A stretch of DNA of 64,000 nt, taken from the NCBI GenBank assembly GCA_041391745.1, contig JAWKNK010000003.1, positions 1 through 64,000 of the forward strand, read 5' to 3'. A program made the translations under genes and the position numbers. Shown piece by piece: positions 8,344-16,703 of this stretch. This DNA comes from JAIXWP01 sp041391745 (lineage in GTDB: Bacteria; Bacteroidota; Bacteroidia; Flavobacteriales_D; Sanyastnellaceae). The notes beneath the pieces are model-generated. The model was not told the origin of the DNA. It ran no database searches and worked only from the letters and a program-made list of their open reading frames with translations. Within the stretch, counting starts at the first letter, position 1; each line of letters begins with the position of its first letter.

Positions 8344-9222
8344 TTAATTAAAAGACTTCAACTCATTTTTCTCAATACCCATTCTGAGTGTAGTTAAACT
8401 CGAAACAATTTTCGAAGAATACCAGGGGCTTAATCTATTGCTATTCGGATTTTTTAATATTTGAATTTCTTGGGCTGGCATATAGCTTTGAGCCAAGAGA
8501 AAAACAACATCTTTGCTTATTGTATCCATGGCCATGTCCACAACAATCACCGCATGACCAGGTGATCCTCCGCGAATAAAGACATCTCCTACTGCTATTT
8601 GATCCAATTGAACTTGCTTTATTCCTTAGACAATGAAAGTATTCCTGCATATGTAAAAACTGTTTCTAAATAATTCCATAAATCCTTGTATGAATTAGAT
8701 GGTTCTGCTTTTTGACTCCATTTGGTAGAATTGCCATTCACTACTATGCCTTCCTTTCATCCCACTCGGTGTAATCTACCCTGAATCCATTTGTAAAATT
8801 GAAGTGAATTTTATCATATTGCTGAGTAACCCATAGATATTCCGCTCTTAATCGCATCACGGCATCCGCGCATTGATGAAGATCCTTTGTGCCTATCTCT
8901 AGATCAACCACGGCATCATAGACATCGTAGTTCACCTTTCCTTTCCGTTACTAATATTTTACCACAGAATTATGGGGTTTTCAATGGCAATTGCCTCAAA
9001 TGGGCACCAAAAGAATTATTGGCGAATGAACAGCTTGTAATAGCCCGGTGGCTAAATCTGGATTCAACGTCCTTTCCCGAAATATCTATCAAGTCTTTTT
9101 GATCTGAAATCAGAATTTCGTTAGATATATTTTCAACCTCGACTGAACCATTTATACTTGATTGATTGCAAACGATAACTTGACTCAAAAAAAGTAAAAG
9201 ATGAAAAAGAGATATATTTCAT
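8344..9222 (-). pseudogene. DUF4846 exported protein, frameshifted
   Basis: Three separate reading frames together give a DUF4846 protein. From the ATG at 9222 a signal peptide (LFHLLLFLSQVIVC) is out of frame by one base. Then come FANNSFGAHLRQLPLK, VYDAVVDLEIGTKDLHQCAD with AVMRLRAEYLW, and FTNGF. A stretch around 8735-8620 reads VNGNSTKW and LETVFTYAG in yet another frame. The C-terminal GDVFIRGGSPGHAVIVVDMA with LAQSYMPAQ ends at 8344. At least five indels are needed, several in runs such as AAAACCCC and GGAAAGGAAAGG. Function of the family is unknown. Confidence 0.75.
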
Positions 9223-9239
9223 CACTATTCATGTCCGAT

Positions 9240-9535
9240 TTATTTAAAATGTGAACTTAAATCCATTTGCTCATTTAAAATTCTTAATATTTCCACTTGC
9301 TCATTTAAGGTGTTTCGGTAAAAAATAATATGCAGAAACCTTCTTGCCTCTCAGCCCTGATAAAATGTTGTCATAGCTATTTCCCTTCTCAGGATTTTTA
9401 CTAATTAACAAACAAGCACTATACAAAAGCTTCATAGTATTTATCTGCCTGACTTTCTGACCAAGTATCAAAAGTGTAATTCCAAATGTCAGTTAGATCC
9501 TTTATTGCACTTCTCGAAAACCTCAACTTCACCAT
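9240..9535 (-). pseudogene. parE: ParE/RelE-type toxin, frameshifted
   Basis: Starting ATG at 9535, directly after the antitoxin stop, the frame reads MVKLRFSRSAIKDLTDIWNY, then TWSESQADKYYE. It shifts at about 9425 to LLYSACLLISKNPEKG and ILSGLRGKKVS, and shifts again at about 9325 to HIIFYRNTLNEQVEILRIL, ending at TAA 9240-9242. The repaired product, about 98 aa, has the ParE pattern: an N-terminal DIWNYTFDxW helix, the GLRGKK strand and a C-terminal IIFYR...VEILRILHE-like end. ParE toxins usually act on DNA gyrase. As sequenced, the toxin would be inactive. Confidence 0.75.
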
Positions 9536-9778
9536 CTACTTCTTTTTCGATTTAATTTTTTTCAAATACGTTTCCGCATCAAAATCATTTACAAAACCAC
9601 TATCTATGCCTTGCTCTATGGCAGCTTTCAGAGCTGTAGCTTTCTGCTCTTCTTCTTCCAATAACCTCAGCCCCGCTCGTACAACCTCACTTGCATTTTT
9701 ATATCGTCCTTCCTTTAATACGCTTTGGATAAATTGGTCAAAATAACTTCCCAATGTTATTGATGTGTTCTTACTCAT
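9536..9778 (-). CDS. parD: ParD-family antitoxin
   Basis: 80 aa from the ATG at 9778. An earlier in-frame ATG at 9826 would add an Ile-rich stretch that lies across the operator, so I reject it. The N-terminal ribbon-helix-helix (SKNTSITLGSYFDQFIQ) and ASEVVRAGLRLLEEEE are the classic ParD DNA-binding domain; the tail wraps the toxin and is rich in charged residues. The stop codon abuts the parE ATG, the normal antitoxin-toxin order. It is probably autorepressed through the palindrome at 9798-9820. Confidence 0.88.
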   Translation of the reverse strand: MSKNTSITLGSYFDQFIQSVLKEGRYKNASEVVRAGLRLLEEEEQKATALKAAIEQGIDSGFVNDFDAETYLKKIKSKKK

Positions 9779-9797
9779 TTGAATAATTATTTTTACA

Positions 9798-9820
9798 ATA
9801 ATACCAATTATTGGTATTAT
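9798..9820. promoter_or_regulatory. Palindromic operator of the parDE module
   Basis: A perfect inverted repeat with 11-bp arms around a single central base (core AATACCAAT / ATTGGTATT) lies 20 nt upstream of the parD ATG. Ribbon-helix-helix antitoxins typically bind such sites to repress their own operon. Confidence 0.75.
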
Positions 9821-9845
9821 AACCAATTACCCCTTCTTCTTCAAA

Positions 9846-10867
9846 TCACCTCTTGCTCTCAATTTTCGCAATCCTATTGTACATGATTTCTGACATGTTC
9901 CAATTATATCCATCGAAATTTACGGTATTTGTAAACTGTATAATCACCTCATCCATTTCAGAGTGGTATTTTGCGATGGTTTGGTATCCTGGAATAAGCC
10001 CCGTGTGTTCAAATTCATAAATGGACGCATAAATTTCTTGCTCATGTTCACTACTAAAAGCAGATCCATCATTCAGTGCGCGAATGAATCGACTTAAATC
10101 ACCTGCCGTGGAAAGCATTGAACCAATGTTATCCGTCTTTAAATCCGCTTCATATCCGACATAGTATCCACTCATTACATCGTCTATATTGACGTCATAA
10201 ATGGAACCAAAAGTGTGATTCAATTCAAGTGGATTTAATATCGATTCCTGGATATACTGAAAAGTGCCATAGCCGAGCACTCGACTAATAATGCTGTTGA
10301 TCAACAAATAATTTGTGTTGCAGTATTCGTATTGTGTGTTAGGTTGAAAATTGGCAGAGCTTTCTAAAACCAAAGCTAAGTTTTCCTCTGCAGTTTCTTT
10401 CGGTGCCACCCAATACTCTGGGACGTCGGTAAAATTGGAATGCCACTTCTGTGCATCACCAACATGCGCAAAGTAATTTGATCGGAATTTTCTATTCTAC
10501 CCTTCAATTCGGGTAAATAATGTTCCAAAGATTTATCCAAATCTAAAGTTCCGCTTGCTACAAGTTTGGCCACTGACAACGCATTAAATAATTTACCTAC
10601 GCTCGCAATTTTGAAAAGTGCATTTGGATCTGCGGGATTTTTTTGCTCCCTGTTCTTGTAGCGAGTGTAATAAGAAAGTTCATTGCCTTTCTTATTTATG
10701 CAAACTACTATGCCATCAAATCCATAATTGGCAGCAAGATCGACTTGTTCTTGAACGGTGTCAGGAAGGGGCTTCATCCAAGCAAAAACAATTGGCCAAG
10801 GAACGAAGTACAAAGAGACAATTGTGCCTAATAACAGTATTAATTTAATGAGACTTTTTCTTTTCAT
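9846..10867 (-). CDS. Serine hydrolase, class C beta-lactamase-like, one frameshift
   Basis: About 340 aa once a single missing base near 10432 is restored ('ccaattttacc' should have one more A or T), which joins MHRSGIP to NFTDVPEYWVAPKE. An N-terminal membrane or signal segment covers 1-30. The SxxK motif is SVGK, the YxN motif is YCN, and the C-terminal domain includes HTGLIPGY. These place it in the DD-peptidase/esterase-like serine hydrolases of the AmpC superfamily, which mostly act on peptidoglycan or esters. Sequence alone does not support an antibiotic-resistance role. It follows the Fic gene on the same strand. Confidence 0.8.
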
Positions 10868-10882
10868 TCCATATTTGGGATG

Positions 10883-11842
10883 TTAGTTCTTTATTCTATA
10901 TGTTGTATTTTTCTTATCTCCTTCTTTGCTAAAAAAGCCATTTTCCACACCATTTTTCAAGTCGCGACTGGCTGTAGCAGTAGATATATTTTTAAATACA
11001 TTCATATAATCTTTTCGACTAAAACTTTTTATTCCCAACTTAATAAAATAGGATACTCTATCCTCTGAGGTACGAATCTGTTGGTTCAAGTTGAGCATGC
11101 CTGTCAAAGCATTGTCTATCACTTCGAGCATATATTCAACAAAAGGGGTAGAACTTGCCAGCTTATCACTTTTAGCCAATGCCTGATAATACTTCTTTTG
11201 CGAGTTCAAGATAACATTTTCAAGCGGAATGAATTCAAATACGGGGTATTCCTGCATTAAAATCAAAGTTTGCCACAGTCTACCCATTCTTCCATTTCCA
11301 TCTATAAATGGATGTATAAACTCCATTTCATAATGAAAAACACAACTTTTTATCAAAGTAATTTCCTTAGAATTTTTCAAGTACTCAAACAATTCTTCCA
11401 TGAGATATGGAACATTTTTCGCAGGAGGAGCCATGTGTGCGATTTTATTTCCTGCCATAATTCCAACACCCGATTTTCTATACCTTCCATTATCCTCAAT
11501 CAGGTTCTGCATAAGAATATGATGTGCCTTGAGGAAAGATTTCTTTGATTTCACCTTAAGATCACCAATTTCATCATACGCCTTTATTGCATTCAAAACC
11601 TCCGTTATATCCTTCTTCGGACCAACCACTCTTTTATTATCAATAATATCGGTAATTTGAGCTTCTGAAAGCGTATTGCCTTCGATACTTAAAGAGGAAT
11701 AAATCGTTTTGATCCGATTTATTTTCCGGAGTTGAGGCGAAGGCTTATCAAGAAAATGCGCATTGATTTGCCCTAGTTTCTCGGAAACTGCAACAACAAG
11801 TTCTAAAACTCTAGGAGTTATTTCATAAGGAGGCTTGCTCAT
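10883..11842 (-). CDS. Fic family protein with C-terminal winged helix
   Basis: 319 aa. The full active-site motif HPFIDGNGRMGR is at 177-188, so it should be an active AMP-transferase. An inhibitory motif near the N-terminus (SLSIEGN, 50-56) marks a class II, self-inhibited Fic protein. The last 60 residues (RKDYMNVFKNISTATASRDL) look like a winged helix, which suggests that it binds DNA. Three copies of TGATAGTAT lie within 50 bp upstream of its ATG and could be its own operator. It is not paired with a short antitoxin gene. Confidence 0.9.
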   Translation of the reverse strand: MSKPPYEITPRVLELVVAVSEKLGQINAHFLDKPSPQLRKINRIKTIYSSLSIEGNTLSEAQITDIIDNKRVVGPKKDITEVLNAIKAYDEIGDLKVKSKKSFLKAHHILMQNLIEDNGRYRKSGVGIMAGNKIAHMAPPAKNVPYLMEELFEYLKNSKEITLIKSCVFHYEMEFIHPFIDGNGRMGRLWQTLILMQEYPVFEFIPLENVILNSQKKYYQALAKSDKLASSTPFVEYMLEVIDNALTGMLNLNQQIRTSEDRVSYFIKLGIKSFSRKDYMNVFKNISTATASRDLKNGVENGFFSKEGDKKNTTYRIKN

Positions 11843-11843
11843 A

Positions 11844-11889
11844 TGATAGTATCGTTTGATAGTATCAAATATAAGAAATATGATAGTAT
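11844..11889. repeat. Three direct repeats upstream of the Fic gene, candidate operator
   Basis: The 9-mer TGATAGTAT occurs at 11844-11852, 11857-11865 and 11881-11889, all in the same orientation, starting 2 bp from the Fic start codon. Spacings are 13 and 24 bp. Exact repeats at this position suggest a binding site, perhaps for the Fic winged helix. Confidence 0.6.
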
Positions 11890-11894
11890 AATTT

Positions 11895-11966
11895 TTGGAG
11901 ATGTTGGAGGTGATGGAAGGGTTGGAAATATTAGAAAGTTTGGACTTAATAGAAATTTTGGAGATT
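11895..11966. repeat. Degenerate 9-bp-period repeat tract
   Basis: Eight units of exactly 9 bp follow the pattern (T/A)T(G/A)GA then four variable bases: TTGGAGATG, TTGGAGGTG, ATGGAAGGG, TTGGAAATA, TTAGAAAGT, TTGGACTTA, ATAGAAATT, TTGGAGATT. The tract starts 7 nt past the stop codon (11974-11976) of the small exported protein remnant. It is in the same position as the heptad tracts elsewhere, but with a different period. Confidence 0.75.
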
Positions 11967-11973
11967 GATCAAA

Positions 11974-12221
11974 TTACTCCAAAACTTCTCTCAACCTCAT
12001 CCTCCTTCCCAATTTCCATTTGTTTTCAAGAGCGTAAATTTCAGAAAAATGGAGATGGTATATTCTCTTAAGTTCATCACACTTTGTATAAGAGAATCCA
12101 ACACAGTGATGTTGTGAGTATTAAACGCTTCAAATACCAACTCACCTAACTCTTTCGGAGTTGATTGTCCCAAGAAAATGTTAGACTAAAAAACCAGTAC
12201 TAGGAAATTATATATTTTCAT
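11974..12221 (-). pseudogene. Small exported protein, broken
   Basis: From the ATG at 12221 the frame gives a signal-like start (MKIYNFLVLVF), one TAG stop in a T-rich run, then FLGQSTPKELGELVFEAFNT and LDSLIQSVMNLREY. One base shift at an ACCATC site then gives HLHFSEIYALENKWKLG and a final LREVLE stop. The two segments read like one protein of about 83 residues. I do not recognise the family. Together with the nonad tract, it fills the 450-bp gap between the Fic gene and the coxA terminator. Confidence 0.5.
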
Positions 12222-12228
12222 TTCTACC

Positions 12229-12266
12229 AAAAATAAAAAAGCCCCTTCAATTGAAGGGGCTTCTTT
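12229..12266 (-). terminator. Terminator of the act-cox operon
   Basis: A perfect 20-bp palindrome (12241-12260, arms GCCCCTTCAA) follows the coxA stop by 30 nt. On the minus strand it leads into a U-rich run (complement of 12229-12240). T residues on the other side could make it work in both directions. Confidence 0.9.
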
Positions 12267-12290
12267 TATATGAAAGATGTAATAATCTTA

Positions 12291-14093
12291 TTAGTGGGCG
12301 TGTTCGCCTTCTTTCAACGGTACATTTTGTGGAACAAAATCTACATCGTGTTCTGGATTACTATAGTCGTAAGCCCAACGGTGAACTTCAGGAATAGCAC
12401 CTGGCCAGTTTCCGTGAATAGCTTCGATTGGTGTTGTCCATTCCAATGTGTTTGATCCCCATGGGTTTTGTGTAGCCACTTGACCATACCAAATGCTGTG
12501 GAAGAAGTTGAACAAGAACAACAACTGAGCACAAGCACCGATGATAGCGAAGGTTGAGATTACAGGATTCAAATCTTGCACCCAATCCAAGAATTCAAAT
12601 TCTGAATAGCTGTAGTATCTACGAGGTGAACCTGCCAACCCAACAAAGTGCATTGGGAAGAATACGCCGTAACCGCTGATCAATGTCAACCAGAAGTGAG
12701 CGTAACCCAGCTTCGTATTCATCATTCTACCGAACATCTTAGGGAACCAGTGGTAAACTCCACCAAGCATACCAAATATGGCCGACATACCCATTACAAT
12801 GTGGAAGTGAGCTACCACAAAATAGGTGTCGTGAACGTTTACGTCCAAAGCAGAGTCAGCCAAAATGATACCTGTAAGACCTCCTGTTACGAAAGTTGAT
12901 ACAAGACCGATTGAGAACAACATACCTGGAGTAAAACGAATATTACCTTGCCATAGAGTAGTCAAATAGTTGAACGCCTTTACAGCAGATGGAATCGCAA
13001 TCAAAAGTGTTGTGAACACGAACACTGATCCAATGAATGGGTTCATTCCGGTTACATACATGTGGTGACCCCACACGATGAATGAAAGGAATCCGATTGC
13101 TAGGATAGAACCAACCATTGCCTTGTATCCAAAGATTGGCTTTCTTGAGTTCGTAGAAATAATCTCAGAGCTGATACCAAGAGCAGGAAGAAGTACGATA
13201 TATACTTCAGGGTGACCTAGGAACCAGAATAAGTGTTGGTATAGAATTGGTGAACCACCTGTTACGTCTAATGCTTGTCCCTCAATGAAGATATCAGAAA
13301 GGTAGAATGCTGTACCGAAACCACGGTCCATCAAAAGAAGTACTACAGCTGATACAAGAACTGGAAACGACAACACACCTAGAATAGCAGTCACAAGAAG
13401 TGCCCACATTGTAAGTGGAAGACGAGTCATTTTCATTCCTTTCGTACGAAGGTTAACGATAGTAACGATGTAGTTCAAACCTCCAAGAAGAGAAGAAGCT
13501 ACGAACAATACCATTGAGATCAACCAAAGTGTCATACCCATTCCAGAACCTGGCATTGCTTGTGGTAAAGCAGATAGCGGAGGATAAATTGTCCAACCAC
13601 CAGAAGCAGCTCCACCTTCTACGAATAGAGAAGCAATCATGATAACTGAAGACGTAAGGAAGAACCAATATGATAGCATATTCAAGAATCCAGACGCCAT
13701 ATCACGAGCACCGATCTGAAGTGGAATAAGCAAGTTCGCAAAAGTTCCAGAAAGACCTCCGGTCAATACGAAGAATACCATGATAGTACCGTGGATAGTA
13801 ACCATAGCAAGGTATGCGTTACCATTCAATACTCCGTTTGGAGCCCATTTGTCTCCAAGGAAGAAGTTTAGAATTCCGAAACTCTCTCCTGGCCATCCCA
13901 ATTGAAGACGGAAGAAGATTGACAACATCACAGCAACGATTCCCATAAAGATAGCAGTAATCAAAAACTGCTTAGAAATCATTTTGTGATCTTGCGAGAA
14001 AATGTACTTAGAGATGAAACTCTCCTCATGGTGGTGAGCATGACCGTGATTGTCGTGACCATGAGCGTTTGTGTGTTCAGCTGTTGCTCCCAT
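12291..14093 (-). CDS. coxA: Cytochrome c oxidase subunit I
   Basis: 600 aa, the catalytic subunit of an aa3-type haem-copper oxidase in the inner membrane, with about 12 membrane helices. The CuB/haem motifs are plain: WFLGHPEVYIVLLP (His-Tyr cross-link), WGHHMYVTGM, and HDTYFVVAHFHIVMG near residue 430. The N-terminal 25 residues are unusually His-rich (HGHDNHGHAHHHEE), possibly for metal handling. It is the last gene of the act-cox operon, with coxB 32 nt upstream and a terminator 30 nt downstream. Subunit III is not in the window. Confidence 0.96.
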   Translation of the reverse strand: MGATAEHTNAHGHDNHGHAHHHEESFISKYIFSQDHKMISKQFLITAIFMGIVAVMLSIFFRLQLGWPGESFGILNFFLGDKWAPNGVLNGNAYLAMVTIHGTIMVFFVLTGGLSGTFANLLIPLQIGARDMASGFLNMLSYWFFLTSSVIMIASLFVEGGAASGGWTIYPPLSALPQAMPGSGMGMTLWLISMVLFVASSLLGGLNYIVTIVNLRTKGMKMTRLPLTMWALLVTAILGVLSFPVLVSAVVLLLMDRGFGTAFYLSDIFIEGQALDVTGGSPILYQHLFWFLGHPEVYIVLLPALGISSEIISTNSRKPIFGYKAMVGSILAIGFLSFIVWGHHMYVTGMNPFIGSVFVFTTLLIAIPSAVKAFNYLTTLWQGNIRFTPGMLFSIGLVSTFVTGGLTGIILADSALDVNVHDTYFVVAHFHIVMGMSAIFGMLGGVYHWFPKMFGRMMNTKLGYAHFWLTLISGYGVFFPMHFVGLAGSPRRYYSYSEFEFLDWVQDLNPVISTFAIIGACAQLLFLFNFFHSIWYGQVATQNPWGSNTLEWTTPIEAIHGNWPGAIPEVHRWAYDYSNPEHDVDFVPQNVPLKEGEHAH

Positions 14094-14125
14094 TTCTTTT
14101 TTTCCTCTTTAAAATTTTTACAAAA

Positions 14126-15379
14126 TTAATTTGAAGCTACAACGGTAGTTTCCGCTGGTGCTTCTGTTTCGGTTACAGTATCAGTGTTAGAGGATGATGT
14201 CTCTTCAGTTGCTTCTGGTGCAACATATGTCTTTTGTTTTTCCAACCAAGCCATGTAGTCGCTTTCGCTTTCTACAATCACATTGATCTTCATATTGTAG
14301 TGAGATACACCACAAACCTTGTTGCAAAGAAGAATGTAATTGAACTCGTCATTTCCAGTCTTCTCACGCATCTCTTCAGTAGTGATGGTAGGTGTCATTT
14401 TGAAACGAGTTGGCACACCTGGCACAGTGTTCATTTGTGAACGGAAGTGAGGCATATATGCACTGTGGATCACATCTTGAGAACGGAAGATGAATTCAAC
14501 TTCCTTTCCAACTGGGATGTGCATCTCAGTATTTACAATTTTATCATCAGCACCAGCTTCCCACTCGCTCAATCCTGAAGTTGGATTTACAGTCTCATTA
14601 AGGTCAAGAATTCTTTGCTTCTGACGTTGTAATCTGTAAACCTTTTCTTCCTGACTTTCAAGATAGCTCTCTGGCCACAATGGAAGTGCATGGTTTGCTT
14701 CAATTGCTGCTTCAATCTTCTCGATTTCAGCATCAATTTCTTCAATTTTGTTTTCAATGTTTTCGCGAGTCACCATACCAAGTGGGTTAGTACTTGGATC
14801 GATTAGGTTGTACGTGTATGAACCAAATGTCTTGTTGTCACCTGGGTATCTTACAATCCAACCGAACTGCTTAGAGTACACTTCGATTTGAATCGCATCA
14901 GCAGAAGCTGGGCCAGTCATATTATTCCATGTAATCAAACCATAAACGATGATGAAAGCCATGGTCACACCTGGGATAAGGGTCCACAACATTTCAAGAC
15001 GGTTATCGTGAGCAAAGAATCTTGCTTTTCTTTCTTTTTTGTATTGGAATTTCCAAGAGAAATAGAACAATAAGAAGTTTACCGCAAAAAACACGATAGT
15101 GATCATCCAAATGTTGATCGCCATCAAGTTGTCTACTGCAACTCCGTGTTCAGAAGCTGATTCTGGAAGGTAATCACCATATCGGCCATACAAGAAGATG
15201 ACGCCGATGAAGAATAAAAACATCCAAACCAACATAAGGTTTGCCTGCAACTTGTTGTCAGAAGGAGTAATCTCCTCCTCGCGAGTCTTACGCATTGACC
15301 TTGTCAATTCATAAACTTTGGTCAATTGGGCAATTGCAATGATTCCCAACACGCCGACCAAGAGTATCAAAAGTTTCAT
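14126..15379 (-). CDS. coxB: Cytochrome c oxidase subunit II
   Basis: 417 aa. It carries the CuA centre that receives electrons from cytochrome c: CNKVCGVSHYNM near 360, with an upstream His in the DVIHSAYMPHF strand. Two membrane helices at about 95 and 130 follow an extra N-terminal helix. An insertion of about 60 residues (IENKIEEIDAEIEKIEAAIE and onward) sits inside the periplasmic cupredoxin domain and is predicted to be coiled coil. An acidic Thr/Glu-rich tail ends the protein. It lies between actF and coxA, 46 and 32 nt away. Confidence 0.94.
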   Translation of the reverse strand: MKLLILLVGVLGIIAIAQLTKVYELTRSMRKTREEEITPSDNKLQANLMLVWMFLFFIGVIFLYGRYGDYLPESASEHGVAVDNLMAINIWMITIVFFAVNFLLFYFSWKFQYKKERKARFFAHDNRLEMLWTLIPGVTMAFIIVYGLITWNNMTGPASADAIQIEVYSKQFGWIVRYPGDNKTFGSYTYNLIDPSTNPLGMVTRENIENKIEEIDAEIEKIEAAIEANHALPLWPESYLESQEEKVYRLQRQKQRILDLNETVNPTSGLSEWEAGADDKIVNTEMHIPVGKEVEFIFRSQDVIHSAYMPHFRSQMNTVPGVPTRFKMTPTITTEEMREKTGNDEFNYILLCNKVCGVSHYNMKINVIVESESDYMAWLEKQKTYVAPEATEETSSSNTDTVTETEAPAETTVVASN

Positions 15380-15425
15380 GTCTTTAACTTATTTTTCTCT
15401 TTACAAAAATTCTTTTAATTAAGCC

Positions 15426-16670
15426 TTAGATGCTGTGGTGTTCACTTTCATCAAGGAATGGATGCTTAGCAGGAATCAATCTTGCTTTTGTCAACGCCTT
15501 AAGAACAACAAGAATGAACAATCCTGCAAATCCTAAGAACATTCCAAGCTCGAACCAGCCAACAAAAATAGTGTGGTGACCTTCACCGAATCCCCACTCT
15601 AGGTGACCATGAGTAGTACCTGGTACAACAGCCATGTACAAATCTGCAAAGTGACCCAAAAGTATGATAACGCCTACACGTGTAAGGTACTTAAAGTTAC
15701 GCTTAGCATCTCTTGCCATCAAAACATAGAAAGGAATTGCAAAGTTCACTGCAAATACACCCCACATACCACCCATATAGTGATCGTAACGCTCTTTGAA
15801 GTATGTGATTTCTTCTGGAATATCAGAATACCAAATCAACATGTATTGACAGAACCACAAGTAGCTCCACAACATTGAAACGGCAAACATCCATTTACCC
15901 ATGTCGTGAATGTGAGAATCATTAACTGTTGACAAATAGCCTTTTCCTTTCAACCAAATCACTAGAAGAGTAGCAAATGTCATAGTGCTTACCCACATTC
16001 CAGCAAAGATGTACCAGCCATACATTGTAGAGAACCAGTGTGTATCGATAGACATCAACCAGTCCCAAGAAAGTGTAGAGCTGAATACTGCGAAGAATAC
16101 CAAGAAAACGGCACTCTTGCGGTAGAAACGGTAGTGAATTTCTGTTCCACCAACTTCATCTTCTTGCAAAGACCAAGTGCGGAACCATTTCGCGAACATC
16201 AAGAAAATTCCTGCATAAGCCACAACTCTCAACCAGAAGAACCAAGGTGAAAGATATGGACGCTTGTTAGCGATAAGTTCATCATAAGCCGGAGATTCTG
16301 GATCGTACAATTCGCTATCCATCCAGTGGTACAAATGGTGACCGTGGAATTGGCCTACCAAAAGCACTAAAATAATTACTCCTAAACCTATAGGAAGATA
16401 AGCGAACATCGCTTCAAAAATTCTCTTCAATTGAGCAGACCAAGCTACTTCAGCAGCATACTGTAATGCATAGAAGAAAAGAGCTCCCAATGCAATAGCG
16501 AAGTAGAAGAATCCATTGATAAGAAGGTTTGCCCACCAATACGTGTGGTGGTCAGTTTTGTCTGCAAACCATCCAAGAGCGGCAGCCAAAACTCCCACTA
16601 CCATCAGCACCATAGCTGTGGTCTTTGCTTTAGATGGTAATTCGAAATGCATCTTGTTATCGTGTGCCAT
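15426..16670 (-). CDS. actF: Alternative complex III subunit ActF (quinone-binding membrane protein)
   Basis: 414 aa with about ten predicted membrane helices. It is one of the two polytopic subunits of alternative complex III, homologous to ActC, which oxidise quinol and feed electrons to the cytochrome c subunits. The frame is complete, unlike actA-actE. Its place between actE and coxB matches the conserved operon order and the physical supercomplex with the oxidase. A His-rich loop (GQFHGHHLYHW) follows the third helix. Confidence 0.93.
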   Translation of the reverse strand: MAHDNKMHFELPSKAKTTAMVLMVVGVLAAALGWFADKTDHHTYWWANLLINGFFYFAIALGALFFYALQYAAEVAWSAQLKRIFEAMFAYLPIGLGVIILVLLVGQFHGHHLYHWMDSELYDPESPAYDELIANKRPYLSPWFFWLRVVAYAGIFLMFAKWFRTWSLQEDEVGGTEIHYRFYRKSAVFLVFFAVFSSTLSWDWLMSIDTHWFSTMYGWYIFAGMWVSTMTFATLLVIWLKGKGYLSTVNDSHIHDMGKWMFAVSMLWSYLWFCQYMLIWYSDIPEEITYFKERYDHYMGGMWGVFAVNFAIPFYVLMARDAKRNFKYLTRVGVIILLGHFADLYMAVVPGTTHGHLEWGFGEGHHTIFVGWFELGMFLGFAGLFILVVLKALTKARLIPAKHPFLDESEHHSI

Positions 16671-16703
16671 ATCGTGTGTGATCGAACTGGTTTAGTAGTA
16701 TTA

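Noticed and set aside
9779..9826. Longer ParD start at 9826
   Set aside because: The extra 16 residues are Ile-rich low complexity encoded by the palindromic operator; the start at 9778 gives the standard ribbon-helix-helix N-terminus.
9846..10867. Antibiotic-resistance beta-lactamase
   Set aside because: SxxK and YxN motifs are shared by many DD-peptidases and esterases; there is no specific match to a known resistance enzyme.
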